From positions 6,902,007-6,966,006 of the forward strand of contig CM060852.1 of the NCBI GenBank assembly GCA_030737835.1: a DNA stretch of 64,000 nt, given 5' to 3'. This document shows, piece by piece, positions 35,842-46,299 of this stretch. The position numbers and the translations under genes were made by a program. Source of the stretch: Acorus gramineus (lineage: Eukaryota > Streptophyta > Magnoliopsida > Acorales > Acoraceae). Under the pieces are notes generated by a model. The model did not search any database and was not told the origin of the DNA. It saw nothing but the letters and a program-made list of their open reading frames with translations. The stretch's first letter is position 1. Each line of letters begins with the position of its first letter.

Positions 35842-36972
35842 TCAGACGGCCAAGGAGAGTTGTGAGAATGAACCTTTGACGGGGACGAGACTGTTCACGT
35901 AAGGCACGCAGTCCGCGTTGTAGCTCTCCATCCGACTGACGCTCCTCACTGTACCCTCAGAAACCACACCACACGCGAAGATCCAACCGTCGATCCAAAT
36001 CAGCACCTCATCCCCACCGTTAAACGGCAACCCCCTCGGCATCCCCTCCAATCCGTAGTCCCTCACATCAAAAAACCTCATCACCTCCCACCCTCCGCGT
36101 CCGTCCATTGCGTACACCGTCACCGTCCATCCGATGATACAAACACAGCAAACCCTCCCCATCACCTCCCCGATCTGCCACGCCGACCCCTCGAACCCCG
36201 GCGGCATCTCCGACAGCCAGCACTTGTCGGCATCCGCGTCGTAGCAGGCGACGACCGACGGCAGCGACGTCCGCCACAGAAAGACGCTCCCGGAGATGAC
36301 GCCGGAGAAGGGGACGAGGCGTCCCCCGTCGCAGACGGCGGTGGACGGCCTCCAGCGCCCGGTCCTGGAGGAGAAGACCTCGAATCCGTAGATCCCGTCG
36401 AAATCCCCAATTCTGAAGGCGACGACGACCTCGAAATCGGCGTCGAAACCGAGGATCGACGGCTGGAAGGAGAGGATGGGGACGGAGTCGGCGTGGCCGC
36501 CGTGGTCGCAGTCGGGGCTGGGGAGGAAGGACCAGTCGCGGGTCGCCGGATTGCAGACGTAATAGAGAGGATTATGGATTTCGGGGCGGATCTTGCCGCG
36601 GCAGAGGAGGAGGCCGTTGGAGGAGGCGCAGACGTGGACGTCGTCGGGGAGGAATTCGAGGGAGGCGTCGGGGACGCCGTACGAGGAGGGATCGAGAGAG
36701 GCGAAGGAGGTGGAGGAGCCATTGTTGTTGTTGTTGATGAAGAGACCGGAGAGGGAACGGAAGGAGTTCGATTGGGTGTGGATGAAGAAGGGGGAGGAGA
36801 TCCAGCGGCGCCACTGCTTGGAGACGGATTTGAAGCGGAGGAGGGACTTCGCCGGGAGGTATTGGAGGGCGTTTTCGCGGATGATGTCGTCGATCGGACG
36901 CCTCTGTTGCTCGATCAGCTTCTTTATGTGTTCGAGGAGCTTCGCTTTTCGATCGTTTGCGGAGGACGCCAT
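35842..36972 (-). CDS. F-box protein with F-box-associated beta-propeller-like region
   Basis: Intronless, 376 residues. F-box proteins are the substrate receptors of SCF ubiquitin ligases, binding SKP1 through the F-box. The N-terminus has a basic helix (residues 5-25) followed by the F-box at about 26-66 (DDIIRENALQYLPAKSLLRF, then KSVSKQWRRWISSPFF). The rest matches the plant F-box-associated type, with CASSNGLLLCRG, YVCNPATRDWSFLPSP, ILGFDADFEVVVAF, GFEVFSSRTGRWRPS and GSVFLWRTSLPSVVACYD. Start context GACGCC-ATG reads outward from a very GC-rich coding region. Large open frames on both strands over it (36162-36722, 36493-36990) are composition artefacts. The degradation target cannot be inferred. 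Confidence 0.9.
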   Translation of the reverse strand: MASSANDRKAKLLEHIKKLIEQQRRPIDDIIRENALQYLPAKSLLRFKSVSKQWRRWISSPFFIHTQSNSFRSLSGLFINNNNNGSSTSFASLDPSSYGVPDASLEFLPDDVHVCASSNGLLLCRGKIRPEIHNPLYYVCNPATRDWSFLPSPDCDHGGHADSVPILSFQPSILGFDADFEVVVAFRIGDFDGIYGFEVFSSRTGRWRPSTAVCDGGRLVPFSGVISGSVFLWRTSLPSVVACYDADADKCWLSEMPPGFEGSAWQIGEVMGRVCCVCIIGWTVTVYAMDGRGGWEVMRFFDVRDYGLEGMPRGLPFNGGDEVLIWIDGWIFACGVVSEGTVRSVSRMESYNADCVPYVNSLVPVKGSFSQLSLAV

Positions 36973-37012
36973 TTTTTTGTGGGGGATTGAATTGGATGAA
37001 TTGAGGGTTCAG

Positions 37013-37022
37013 GTTTATAAAG
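37013..37022 (-). promoter_or_regulatory. TATA-like box of the F-box gene
   Basis: TTTATAAA on the minus strand about 41 bases upstream of the F-box start codon. If used it would leave a very short leader, so the assignment is tentative. Confidence 0.35.
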
Positions 37023-37669
37023 GGGTTTGGTTAGGGCTGTCAACGGATGAGCCCGATATATGAGTATTTGAATATGTATATCTCGATCGATTTATTATCA
37101 TCTGGTTTATTATAATTATTTTTTAAATCAATATTTAAAAAAAAAATCATAATTGCATTTGGAGCGGATGATACAGTATGAATGAACTATATAGCAGCGG
37201 ATTTCTTTTACGCGGGTTCTAATTAATAAAAGATATTTAAATCATTAATAAAAATATATATTTCACTATTTATTAGGATTGATAATAACGGGCCGTTGGA
37301 TATGGTGGGGTTTCGATCGTGGGTGGTTTTTCTTTATTTTGTTATAATTCCTTGGGGAGCACGTTTTCGAGTATACGTCAACCTATACGTGATGGACGTG
37401 TATATGCCGGGGTCTTTCCGAGTTTGTTTTTATGTTTTGACTATGGACTGAGAATTCCACTGGTCGTCTGATTGGTGGAGACCAGGGATTTTACGTATTC
37501 GATTAGCCGGAGTTTCCGCGAAACATCCCTGTAAAAACCAGGTCCGGCGGGCGATTAGCGTTGTAACCAGGATTTTATGTAATTAAGGGTTTTATATAAT
37601 TATTATAATATATCTAGGGCAGATAAGATTTTGAGGAGAAAGTATCTTAATTTTAAAGTTTTTGGATAA
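37023..37669. other. Intergenic DNA upstream of the F-box gene
   Basis: No gene or clear repeat is seen. The part near 37300-37560 is less AT-rich than average and may belong to the F-box promoter or a decayed element. Confidence 0.35.
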
Positions 37670-37678
37670 TTTTTTTAT

Positions 37679-38140
37679 GGGAAAAATCCATATAACCCCC
37701 TATAATCTTCCTGATATCCATATAACCTCCTGCGGTTAAAAATTCTTTAACAAAGTTGAAATATTTCGAGCATTTTTTTTTTGAAGTATTAACTGCTTTC
37801 AAGTGGTTAAAAGCATGAAAAATCCATATAACCCCCTATAATCTTCCTGATATCCATAGAACCCCCTGCGGTTAAAAATTCTTTAACAAAGTTGAAATAT
37901 TTCGAGCATTTTCTTTTTTAAGTATTAACTGCTTTCAGGTGGTTAAAAGCATACATATTTGTTAATCATGATTTAGATAATAAAATATGTTCAAAATATT
38001 TCAACTTTGTTAAAGAATTTTTAATTGCGGAGGTCATTTGCATTTATGGTGTGTTTACAGGGGGTTATATGGATTTATTGAGATTACAGGGGGTTATATG
38101 GATATCAGGAAGATTACAGGGGGTTATATGGATTTTTTTC
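37679..38140. mobile_element. MULE-type foldback MITE with internal 137-bp duplication
   Basis: Starts GGGAAAAATCCATATAACCC and ends with the inverse (GGGGGTTATATGGATTTTTT). It is flanked by an exact 9-bp duplication TTTTTTTAT (37670-37678 and 38141-38149). The left arm is present twice in tandem, starting at 37680 and 37817, each with ATCTTCCTGATATCCATA and TTCTTTAACAAAGTTGAAAT. The single inverted right arm (38000-38130) can pair with either copy. No coding frame. Confidence 0.85.
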
Positions 38141-38164
38141 TTTTTTTATTAGCATTTTTTAAAA

Positions 38165-38701
38165 GGGAAAAATCCATACAACCCCTTGAAATCTAAGTGA
38201 AATTCATATAACCCCCTAACTTTTCTTAAAATTCATAACCCCCTGAAAACACCTACTAAATCCAAATAACCACCTAAATAAATTTTTTGTTAATAGATGA
38301 TAAATATTTTGTGAATATTTCGTTTGGTTAATCCTAACAGAAAACCCAATATACTAAAAAAACTACTACAATATGTTAAAAATGTGAAAAATTCTATGAA
38401 AATGATGATTTTATCTTCTCTTGATATATTAAAAAATTCTATCCTTATGAATAAAAACGTTATTTATATAAGATTTTTCGTATTTTTAACACATTGTAGG
38501 ATTTTTTTAGTATATAATGTTTTCTATCAGGGTTAACCAAACATAATATTCACAAAATATTCATCATCTGTAAACGGAAATTTTATTCAATGAATTATTT
38601 GGATTTACTAGGTATTTTCAAGGGGTTATATGGATTTTAAGAAAAGTCAGGGGGTTATATGAATTTCAATCAATTTATAAGGAGTTATATGGATTTTTAC
38701 C
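38165..38701. mobile_element. MULE-type foldback MITE, 537 bp near-complete hairpin
   Basis: Starts GGGAAAAATCCATACAACCC and ends GGATTTTTACC, flanked by TTTTAAAA on both sides (38157-38164 and 38702-38709; note this duplication is itself palindromic). The arms match over about 230 bp including TTTTGTGAATATT, TTTGGTTAA.CCT.A and TATACTAAAAAAA. The transcript would fold almost end to end. It lies 24 bp after the related element at 37679. Confidence 0.82.
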
Positions 38702-38942
38702 TTTTAAAATCAAGAAAAAATCGTTATTTTTATTTTAAAATTAAAATAATTATCTAATGTCTACGTTTTATTTTAATTATGTTTTAAATGCACAGAATAG
38801 GTTGTTTATCCCACCTTTATCATTTTATTCCACTAACATTATTCTTCTTAGCTTCCATTACAAATTTCTATAGCGCCTGAGCTTAAACAAAAAGGCATCT
38901 GTTTTGTCTATTGATGAGTTCATGGCTTCAAAACACATCTTA

Positions 38943-39143
38943 GAGTCCGGTTGGATATGAGTTTATGTATATTACGTGTTTAAAAAGCTAAAAATTCTCA
39001 AACTCATATCCAAACACATTTTCAGCGTTTAGCTTTTCAAATCACAATCTTACTTTTTAGGTCAAAAAATCTTGTGGTTGAAAATCTCATAAAACATAGA
39101 TTTTAAGAATATCAGTGTTTCAACCCCACATCCAAACGCACCC
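38943..39143 (+). mobile_element. Tourist-like MITE, family B copy 2
   Basis: A 201-bp element with ends GAGTCCGGTTGGATATGAG and, inverted, GGGTGCGTTTGGATGTGGGG. It is flanked by TTA on both sides (38940-38942, 39144-39146). The body is shared with 8985-9195 and 49968-50170. This is the best-preserved copy. Confidence 0.75.
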
Positions 39144-39146
39144 TTA

Positions 39147-42100
39147 GTGTGTAAGAGCAGTGGTGAGCTCTTTTATTAGGCAAATTAAATAATTCCCTAA
39201 GGCCCCCAGATACACAAAAACCCCCAAATTTATTTTTTATAAGTAGGTCTAAATATTGACAAATAATAGCTCAACACATTGTAAAAAAAAATATTTCTTT
39301 TTAAACAAAATTAATAGTAATTTTGATATGGTTAAAAAGTAACCAATAAAAAATTAACAACATTTTATTATACCTAAAGAATAGAAGAAAAAAAATTACA
39401 TGACCAATAGGCTTCGAAAAAATGGAAATGTGAAACAGCAAGGCCTAAAAAGGTGCCCCTTTGTACTCTTCTTTTATTTTTTTCACTCTATTTCTTCTTT
39501 ATTTAAAAAAAAAAACCTTTCCTCTCATTATATTTCTTCTTTTAAGTAAAAAAAATCTCTTTGAACTTCATATTTGCTATAGACGAAAAAAAACTTTGTG
39601 ATGCGGACAACAACAAGGAACAAGGCCTACTTTTTTTTAATCAAATAAAAACATGAATATAGAAACTGAATTAGTAATTTTGCATCCCAAAAAGCAAGAA
39701 GAATGATTTTTAACTAAAAAGTTCATAATTTAAAAATTAAAATAAATAATATAATTAATAATTAAACATAAAAAATTATAATTAAAATTATCGCCTTAGG
39801 TCTCATAATATATCGGGTCGACCCTGGTAAGAGCTATTCCCCCGTAAGTGATGTGAAACTAAATTAATGGTGTGAGAACTAATCTCGGTCTCAACCTCAC
39901 CCAATGCATAAGTCTATTGGAATTCTTGGGTCTCTTCGGTTATGCTCTTGTTTAAAAGTGAAAATGGCCAATAGTTCCTTCTTGCAATGACACTCGCGTG
40001 CTAAAATGGTGTGCATTGCACTGCATGCATTGTTATGCCTTGAATGTCTATTTGATGATTACATAAACAAAAAAATACAATTCATTGTCACATTTCATCA
40101 AACATCTAACATCCTTTTCTGAATCCTATTATTTTTAAGTCCAAACTAACAATTTATGTCTATATGTCAATTCACATACCCAAAATACCCTTTGTACATT
40201 CAAAGTATACCCAAACCATCCAAATCCCTATTAGGTTTTCTATCTGTATTGTCTGAGTACACTGTTAGGTTTACTAGTTACATTGTTAGATCATCTAGAT
40301 ACAATGTTAGGTTATACATTGTTAATTCTTATTTGTATATTCCATATCTCGGTTCATTGTTTATGCAAGATCTAGTGAAAATGTTGAAGATAAGAGACTC
40401 ATTATATTGTGTCATATGAGGAGTTTCTATTAAATCCAATAACAAGGGTTTCAGGATGTTGAATAACATGTTTGGGAGAGAGTGGAAGAGTATATACCGG
40501 TAGAACAAATACCCTTTCTAACCGTTGTTAACTTTAGAGACATAGAAATAATGGGATTCAGAAATAAAGACCTAAAGATATCTTCAAACAGATCAAGGTT
40601 CTAAAACTAATAGGTCAATAACTAGAACGATCTGTAATTAATTTTTCTTTAGGATTTAAATTATTATAAAATATTTTATGGGGGATTATTGAAAATTTAG
40701 GTAATTCATTAACATAAAGTTAACGAAAAATTCCACGTATATGTTGTTCAAAGTTAACCAGGGAAGGGGCTAAATGCTTAATCATAGAACTTCGCAAGGG
40801 TATATAAATGATTTTTGAGGGTTTCTATGTATTTTGAAAGTTTTATAGGGGATTACTTGAATTCCCTCTTTTTTGGGCTTTATGATAAGTTGGTCCCAAA
40901 ATCCCAAAATCAGATATGTATTGGAGAAGGAACGAAAGGATACCACAAAGGATAACCGCGTTGAAAAACACGGATTGGAGATAGTTTAGGAGAGTATTTT
41001 AAAATAGAATAGAGATACTGGATTGGAGATGATAATTGATATGATGCTCCAAGAGCATTTAAAAAAAAAAAAATTAATATTTTGAGACTTGTTCTTATGG
41101 GTTATTCATTGGACTGATGACATTTTTTTTTACAGTTGGAGCGTGTTTCAGGCGATGAATATGGCTTAAATAAATAAAGGAAAATATCTTCTTTTAACTC
41201 CCTAAATTTTTTTTGAAATCACAAAAAGTCTCTCCAAAGTCAGAAAATCATTCTAGGTCCCCATAAAGTGTATATGCTTAACGAATTTTGTCCCTTAGTT
41301 AAGAGTATATTGAAATAAGTCATCAGAAACTTACTAAAATTGGATTCAGTCCCTACAAACTTTATTAAATCAGATTTAGTTCTTTTGTAAGACAAAAATA
41401 CCCCCATCATTTTTCAACATCCCTATCTCCTGAAATGTCATCCTCATCTGTTAAAAAAAAATATCGATCAAACCTCATTTGATCTATAAAATTAAGTAAT
41501 TTTTTTACATTTTCATCTCCTTAATCTCATTACAGAGATTTAACAAAAAAAATTACAGTTTCATCAACTCCATTACAAAATCAATAGAGAAAACAATTTG
41601 AAAACCCAATCAAAATTCTATAATACATTCTTAACTCAAAATTAATAGCAATAAAAAGCATAACACCTTAATTATAAAACTATAATTTGTTTAATAAAAT
41701 TTAAATAAATCAGTATATATTTTTAGATAATCACATGGATTTTTTGTGATTTTAAAAAGATTTCAGGGAGTTAAGACGATTTTTAAATTTCACAGGGACT
41801 TTTTTCAATTTTCATAAGTTTTCAAGGAATTATATCGATTTTTTTCAACAAAGAAAATAAATTTTAAAAGGGTATAACAGTGATTTACCATGCATGGTTA
41901 GGGTTAACCACACATCTGATTAGTTATAGGGACTAAAATAAATATTATCCAATAAGATAGGCACATGAGAGAATTTATCGATTTTACATAGACTTTTTCT
42001 GATTTTCATAAATTTTCAGGAAACTAGATCAATTTTTCTCATAAATAAAATGTACAAGTAAGCGTGGGAGAACGAAGTTCAGTTGTTCAAAAAGAGGAGA

Positions 42101-42220
42101 AAATGGAATGTGTATGGGATGAATTTTTACGTGATTCTCTCTTTTTGTTTAGTTAGTTTAGCTATTATCATGTATAATATAGAGAAAGACAGATAGAGCA
42201 CTTTTGAAAGTCATTTTTGT
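39147..42220. other. AT-rich intergenic DNA with foldback-type debris
   Basis: A non-coding AT-rich stretch. At 41175-41850 a diverged inverted pair (TTAACTCCCTAAATTTTTT with its inverse near 41755-41790, and ATCACAAAAAGTC) suggests an old relative of the foldbacks at 37.7-38.7 kb. At 40250-40330 the word ACATTGTTAG repeats several times. Small frames (40156-40419) have no domain. Confidence 0.4.
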
Positions 42221-42224
42221 CTGA

Positions 42225-42456
42225 ACCTCTGTTTGGTAACGGATTTGGATAGTTTTTTAATTTGAAGGAAACTATTTTTTCTAAACCTATTTTTAAACAG
42301 AAAAATTGAAGTTAAAAACTACATATAAATTTATGTAAAAAAATATTCAAAATCTAAATTTTTTAATTATGAAGAGACGGTTTCCTAGAGAATCAGTTTT
42401 AAATCAATCTTTTACTTAAATTCAGTTTTACAATCATGCAACCAAACACAGTCTAA
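42225..42456 (+). mobile_element. Miniature transposon, family C copy 2
   Basis: Left end CTCTGTTTGGTAACGGATT and inverted right end GACTGTGTTTGGTTGCATGA. The body shares GTTTCCTAGAGAATCAGTTT and TTCAGTTTTACAATCA with 26393-26572. Confidence 0.55.
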
Positions 42457-42537
42457 ATATAGCCCATGTTCTACAAATCAAGGTTGCCCCATGGATACAG
42501 GTTAAAATATTTCATTGGTGCTGGTTACCGTTAGGTC

Positions 42538-42872
42538 CTAGGTCCGTTTGGAAACACAGATTGAAAAGTAGCTTTTGGAATAAAGCTGCTTTTTAAAATA
42601 ATTTTAGACGTTGACTTTTTTAGGATGCTTTTTTTAAAATTAGGAATCAATATTTGAAAGGAGTTTAATGTTTGGCAGAGAAAGTTGCTTTTTAATTCAA
42701 AAAATCGATTCCAAAAAAAACGTTGTTTATGAGCTTTTTAAAACACATATTTCGAGGGAAAAATTAAAAGGAATCCAGCTTCCGATTCTGTAAAAAGCTG
42801 CCCTGTTTGGCTGCACGCTTTTAGCTTTTCAAAAAGCAAAAACGCGTCGAATCGCGCAACCAAACGGGTTAG
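42538..42872. mobile_element. MITE-like element with CCGTTTGG ends
   Basis: GGTCCGTTTGGAAACACAG on the left and GCAACCAAACGGGTT on the right form an imperfect inverted pair. GAAAAGTAGCTTTTGGAA and AGCTTTTCAAAAAGCAAAA nearer each end also pair. Non-coding. The class is probably hAT-like, by inference. Confidence 0.45.
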
Positions 42873-42912
42873 ACTTGAATGATTGATAAGCATTCTTTAA
42901 CGAATCAAATAA

Positions 42913-44023
42913 GGGGGCGATTATTACCACTCCATCACTTCTTCGGTCCACCCTTTTTTTCAAATTTTGTTTTATGTATTTAAAACAAATCAATCCCACT
43001 CCTTCACAATCCACCCCCTTCACATCCCAACCCACCCCAACAGCACTTAAGTACTCCCCGTCCCCAAAAGATCCTCCCGACTGTCCCCATCGCCGACGGG
43101 CTCGACCTCTTCCTCCGCACAATCTCATAGAGGATGCCTTCCTCGACGGATGGGTTGTTCATGATGTTGTAGAAGAACCACGAGAGCGCGACCATGAGGT
43201 GTCCCGGCCGACAAGGACGAAGTTTACGGCGATGCGGCGGAGGGCGGGTGGATTCGATCGGGGTTTTGAATGATTTTTTCTTAGTCATTTTATCGATCAC
43301 GTAACATTCGCAAGAGATCCTCCTCTTCTTCATATACATTGGGTGATCTTTGATTATAAAAGAAATAACAAAGCTGAAGAAGAGATTTTTATACAAAAAA
43401 AATTTGAATGTAGAACCCAAAAATTAGCATCGCGGCGTGTCTTTCTATTGGAGCAACATGTCTTCTTTATCTGTGTTTGTTTTTTTTTTTAATCAATTCA
43501 CCTCCTCTCATTTTTATTTGTATATTTTTATATTCTATTTGTTCACTGGTTCAAGAAGCAAGGGTAGAGAAGCTTTTAGAGGGTGGATTCGGTGACGGAG
43601 GAGAATGGGTTTTCCAAGAGGTTAGGGGAGAGTGTCTCCGGGTCCTTGCCGAAGGTGAGCCCTCTTGTGGTGACCATTGAATCACATTGAAAGGCAGAAC
43701 TGAAAGAAACAAAAGAGCATCGATGAGGGCTACTGCGAGGAGGCGGCACGTGGCGAACACACGCATGAAGCGCTTGTTACACGCAAGGAAGCACGTGGCA
43801 TCGAAGGCGCTGCGGAGAGGGCGTGACAGGCTTGATCATGGCGGTGAAGAAGCAACCCACGAGAGATCAGAGAAGGAGAGGGTGGCGTGGCGGTGGGACG
43901 GCCGGGAGGATATTTGGGGGTATGTGAGGTCTCTCGGGGTGGGTTAAGCTGTAAATGAGGGATTGATTTGTTTAAAAAAAGGGGGCGGGTTGAGTAGCTG
44001 GTGGAGTGGTAATAACTGCCCCC
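42913..44023. mobile_element. Pack-MULE carrying a CYP86-type P450 fragment, 1111 bp
   Basis: The left end GGGGGCGATTATTACCACTC and the inverted right end GGGGGCAGTTATTACCACTC match. The inverted repeat continues through a CCACCC/CCGCCC-TTTTTTT stretch to AAACAAATCAATCCC, about 95-100 bp per arm. An exact 9-bp duplication ATCAAATAA flanks the element (42904-42912 and 44024-44032). This meets the structural definition of a Mutator-like element. The interior is host-like GC-rich DNA with recognisable P450 sequence and no transposase, hence Pack-MULE. Confidence 0.9.
43100..43700 (-). pseudogene. Broken CYP86-type cytochrome P450 fragment inside a Pack-MULE
   Basis: CYP86 enzymes hydroxylate fatty-acid ends for cutin and suberin. 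Minus strand 43659-43560 reads LTFGKDPETLSPNLLENPFS, then a stop (43576-43578), then KLLYPCFL, matching the segment around residue 200 of CYP86A proteins. Minus strand 43230-43121 reads NFVLVGRDTS, then after a frameshift VALSWFFYNIMNNPSVEEGI. This is the I-helix oxygen-binding region, (A/G)GRDTS followed by VALSWFF. The order matches the intact gene, but the spacing carries extra AT-rich sequence. No heme-binding FxxGxRxCxG region is present. With one stop, one frameshift and both ends missing, it cannot encode an enzyme. Confidence 0.85.
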
Positions 44024-44212
44024 ATCAAATAAAGGGATCTAAAATTCACTTTTCCGGTAGATGATGAAGAGTACCAAGAGTGAATAAGAGACCTAAGACT
44101 GAGAAGAGGTAGGTTGCTTGGTCGGCCTAAAAAGTGATCAGAATTTAGCCAATTTTGAGTAGTAGAATGACTCCGATCATTGTGATCCTTCATCTAAATT
44201 ATACACTTAGTG

Positions 44213-44742
44213 GCCATTTGGATAGAGACATAAGTTATTTTGGAGTTTATACCTATTCCAAGAATAGATAATTTTATCAATGAAATATATGATTTTCTGT
44301 TTTATTGTGTTTTTAGTTATTCTCATTGAGAAATGTAATAATAAATACTGAAGTGTTTGATTAAGGAAGAATAAGATGTAGATAAAATATGGTTGATGGT
44401 TTATATTTTTTCATATTGACTAATTTACCTACCAAATAATGTTTTTTTATTGACATTTATCAATTAAAAAAATGGGCACAAGATGAAAATTGTCTGCATA
44501 GACATAAAGGAAAGTTGAATAATCATTCCTGTTTAGTATAAAAAAATAATCAAAATAAACTACAGACAATTGTCTAAATTTTTAAATGAAAATAGAGATA
44601 TTTTATTCCACCTAAAGGTTGTAATAGTATTTATCCCTACTTTTTATTTAATTTTGATAAATGTAAATATGAACAAAATAGATAGACATTTTATCATCTA
44701 AAATTAGAACAATTTATCCTCAAAACTTTGACCCCTTGTCAA
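44213..44742. mobile_element. Composite MITE: family A segment joined to truncated family D segment
   Basis: 44213-44450 resembles the family A element at 28060-28480 (TATCAATGAAAT, TTTTATTGTGTTTTTAGTTA, TTCTCATTGA). 44530-44742 is the inverted homologue of the 18135 element, ending AAAACTTTGACCCCTTGTCA with its other end missing. Either one element inserted into the other, or two fragments were joined by deletion. Confidence 0.55.
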
Positions 44743-45177
44743 ATTAACCTTGGCATTTAAACTGGTTTAACTAACATTGCTGGAGTGGGATTGATCACTC
44801 CAAATACTAGGGTTTGTATGCAGCCTATAGAAAAGAAGAAAAAAAAGGTATCTCAAGTAATATGTCTCTCTCCATAACATAAGTGGTATAAAATGGTTAA
44901 CCAAATTTCTGCAAAGGGTGGGACGATAACAAACTCGTGTTTATCATTGATAGGAGTAGTAGTAATCCAAAGATAAATAACATCATAAACAGGGAAAGAG
45001 GCAGATGAAACATCCCCACATAGAAAGCATCTCAACTACTGCTGGTACAGTCAATCAGAAAGTAAACTCCAAAGCTTCAGAAATGTCATTGACATGTAAC
45101 TACATCAAATAAAATGTTGATGTTAGATCATAGAGAGAGAAACAGAGAAAAAAAGTTTGTATGATCATCTTACACTC

Positions 45178-46036
45178 TCAGATTCGATCATTAGCAGCTT
45201 CTGACTTCAGGTAATCCAGGATTTTGTTCTTCATATCCTGTCATTCAATTTTTTCATATTCAGTGATATATAACCCCTGACACAGAATTTAACAACTAAA
45301 AATAACCAAAATTTTAGCGGACTTCGAAAAGACATTTGTAATCCTCAGTTCTCTCTTAAATCAGTAATGCAAAGGTACCTTACTAATAGTAGAACCTAAA
45401 TCAGCCTTCATTTCCATCATTCTTGATCACAGACATTAACTGCGCATAATATTCAAATTCAGATCATATGATACCATAAATGTAACAGGGGAAATCAGTT
45501 ACACTAGACAAATAAAAATAAATGATTACACAGCATGAATCGCAAAAAATTCTTTTCAAATTGAAGTCCTCAAAGCCTGGATGTTTATCATGAATCACAA
45601 AAAATCCTTTTCAAATTGAAGTCCTCAAAGCCTGGATGCTTGTAGAGGATTTGATCCTTCAACTCCTCGTATTTCACGTTCCGTATGTAAAAGCTAATTT
45701 GGAAGACAAAATGCATAGTTCACTCAAAAGTCTAATGAATGTCATTTCCCCCATAGCCTTACCCAGACATGGATTTTTTCAAGAATTAGTTCCTGACAAT
45801 ACAATTTCACATGCTCTTTTCCTATAATCTTCAAATATTGCAGGCGCTTCTGAGATAAATAATATATACTCATCACAAACATGCATTATAAAATAACTAA
45901 TAAACTTAATAAATTAAACTTGCACTATGCATACCTTTATAATATGTTCTTTGTCCTCGATATCCAAGTGATAACATCGATCCTCTGACAAGGTGATCTT
46001 TTTTTTAACATCCTCTAAAGCGCTGAATTACTGCAG
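45178..46036 (-). pseudogene. Multi-exon gene or pseudogene of unrecognised family
   Basis: Minus-strand segments with splice-like borders: 46022-45935 (ALEDVKKKITLSED...HIIK), 45849-45763 (KRLQYLKIIGKEHVKLYC...), an open segment ending near 45585 (KYEELKDQILYKHPGFEDF) and a last exon 45237-45178 (DMKNKILDYLKSEAAN DRI, stop). The first two join in frame. The third does not with the only obvious splice sites, and a 55-bp tandem duplication there places stops in it. Composition is Lys/Glu-rich and coiled-coil-like. I recognise no family. A further upstream exon around 46200-46095 (SDYSDCVVLFLEEEEART) is possible. Either a real gene with small exons I have not fully resolved, or a decaying one. 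Confidence 0.35.
45536..45645. repeat. 55-bp tandem duplication
   Basis: TGAATC.CAAAAAAT.CTTT through AAGCCTGGATG.TT is present twice (45536-45590 and 45591-45645) with three or four differences. 55 is not a multiple of three, so if this is coding it shifts the frame. Confidence 0.9.
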
Positions 46037-46299
46037 ACCAGTGGAAAATAATTAATTTGGTCTGATTGATCTTGATAAACATAATAAATATTGCAAATTC
46101 GAAGACACACCGTTATATCCAAATTTTTTAGGTGGTCCAAAAAAACAGGACACTGTTCTCGCTTCTTCTTCTTCAAGAAATAAAACAACGCAATCAGAAT
46201 AATCAGACATGCTATTCTGAAAAAAACTGAGTTTTACAAAATTGAATTGCGCATGTTTTGCGGTCCTATTAGAATTAGGAGGCATTTTCTTTTTGTTTT

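Noticed and set aside
36162..36990. Long open frames on both strands over the F-box gene
   Set aside because: They are Pro/Ser/Ala/Thr- or Gly/Glu-rich translations of very GC-rich coding DNA. The minus-strand frame at 35842-36972 carries a real F-box and accounts for the sequence.
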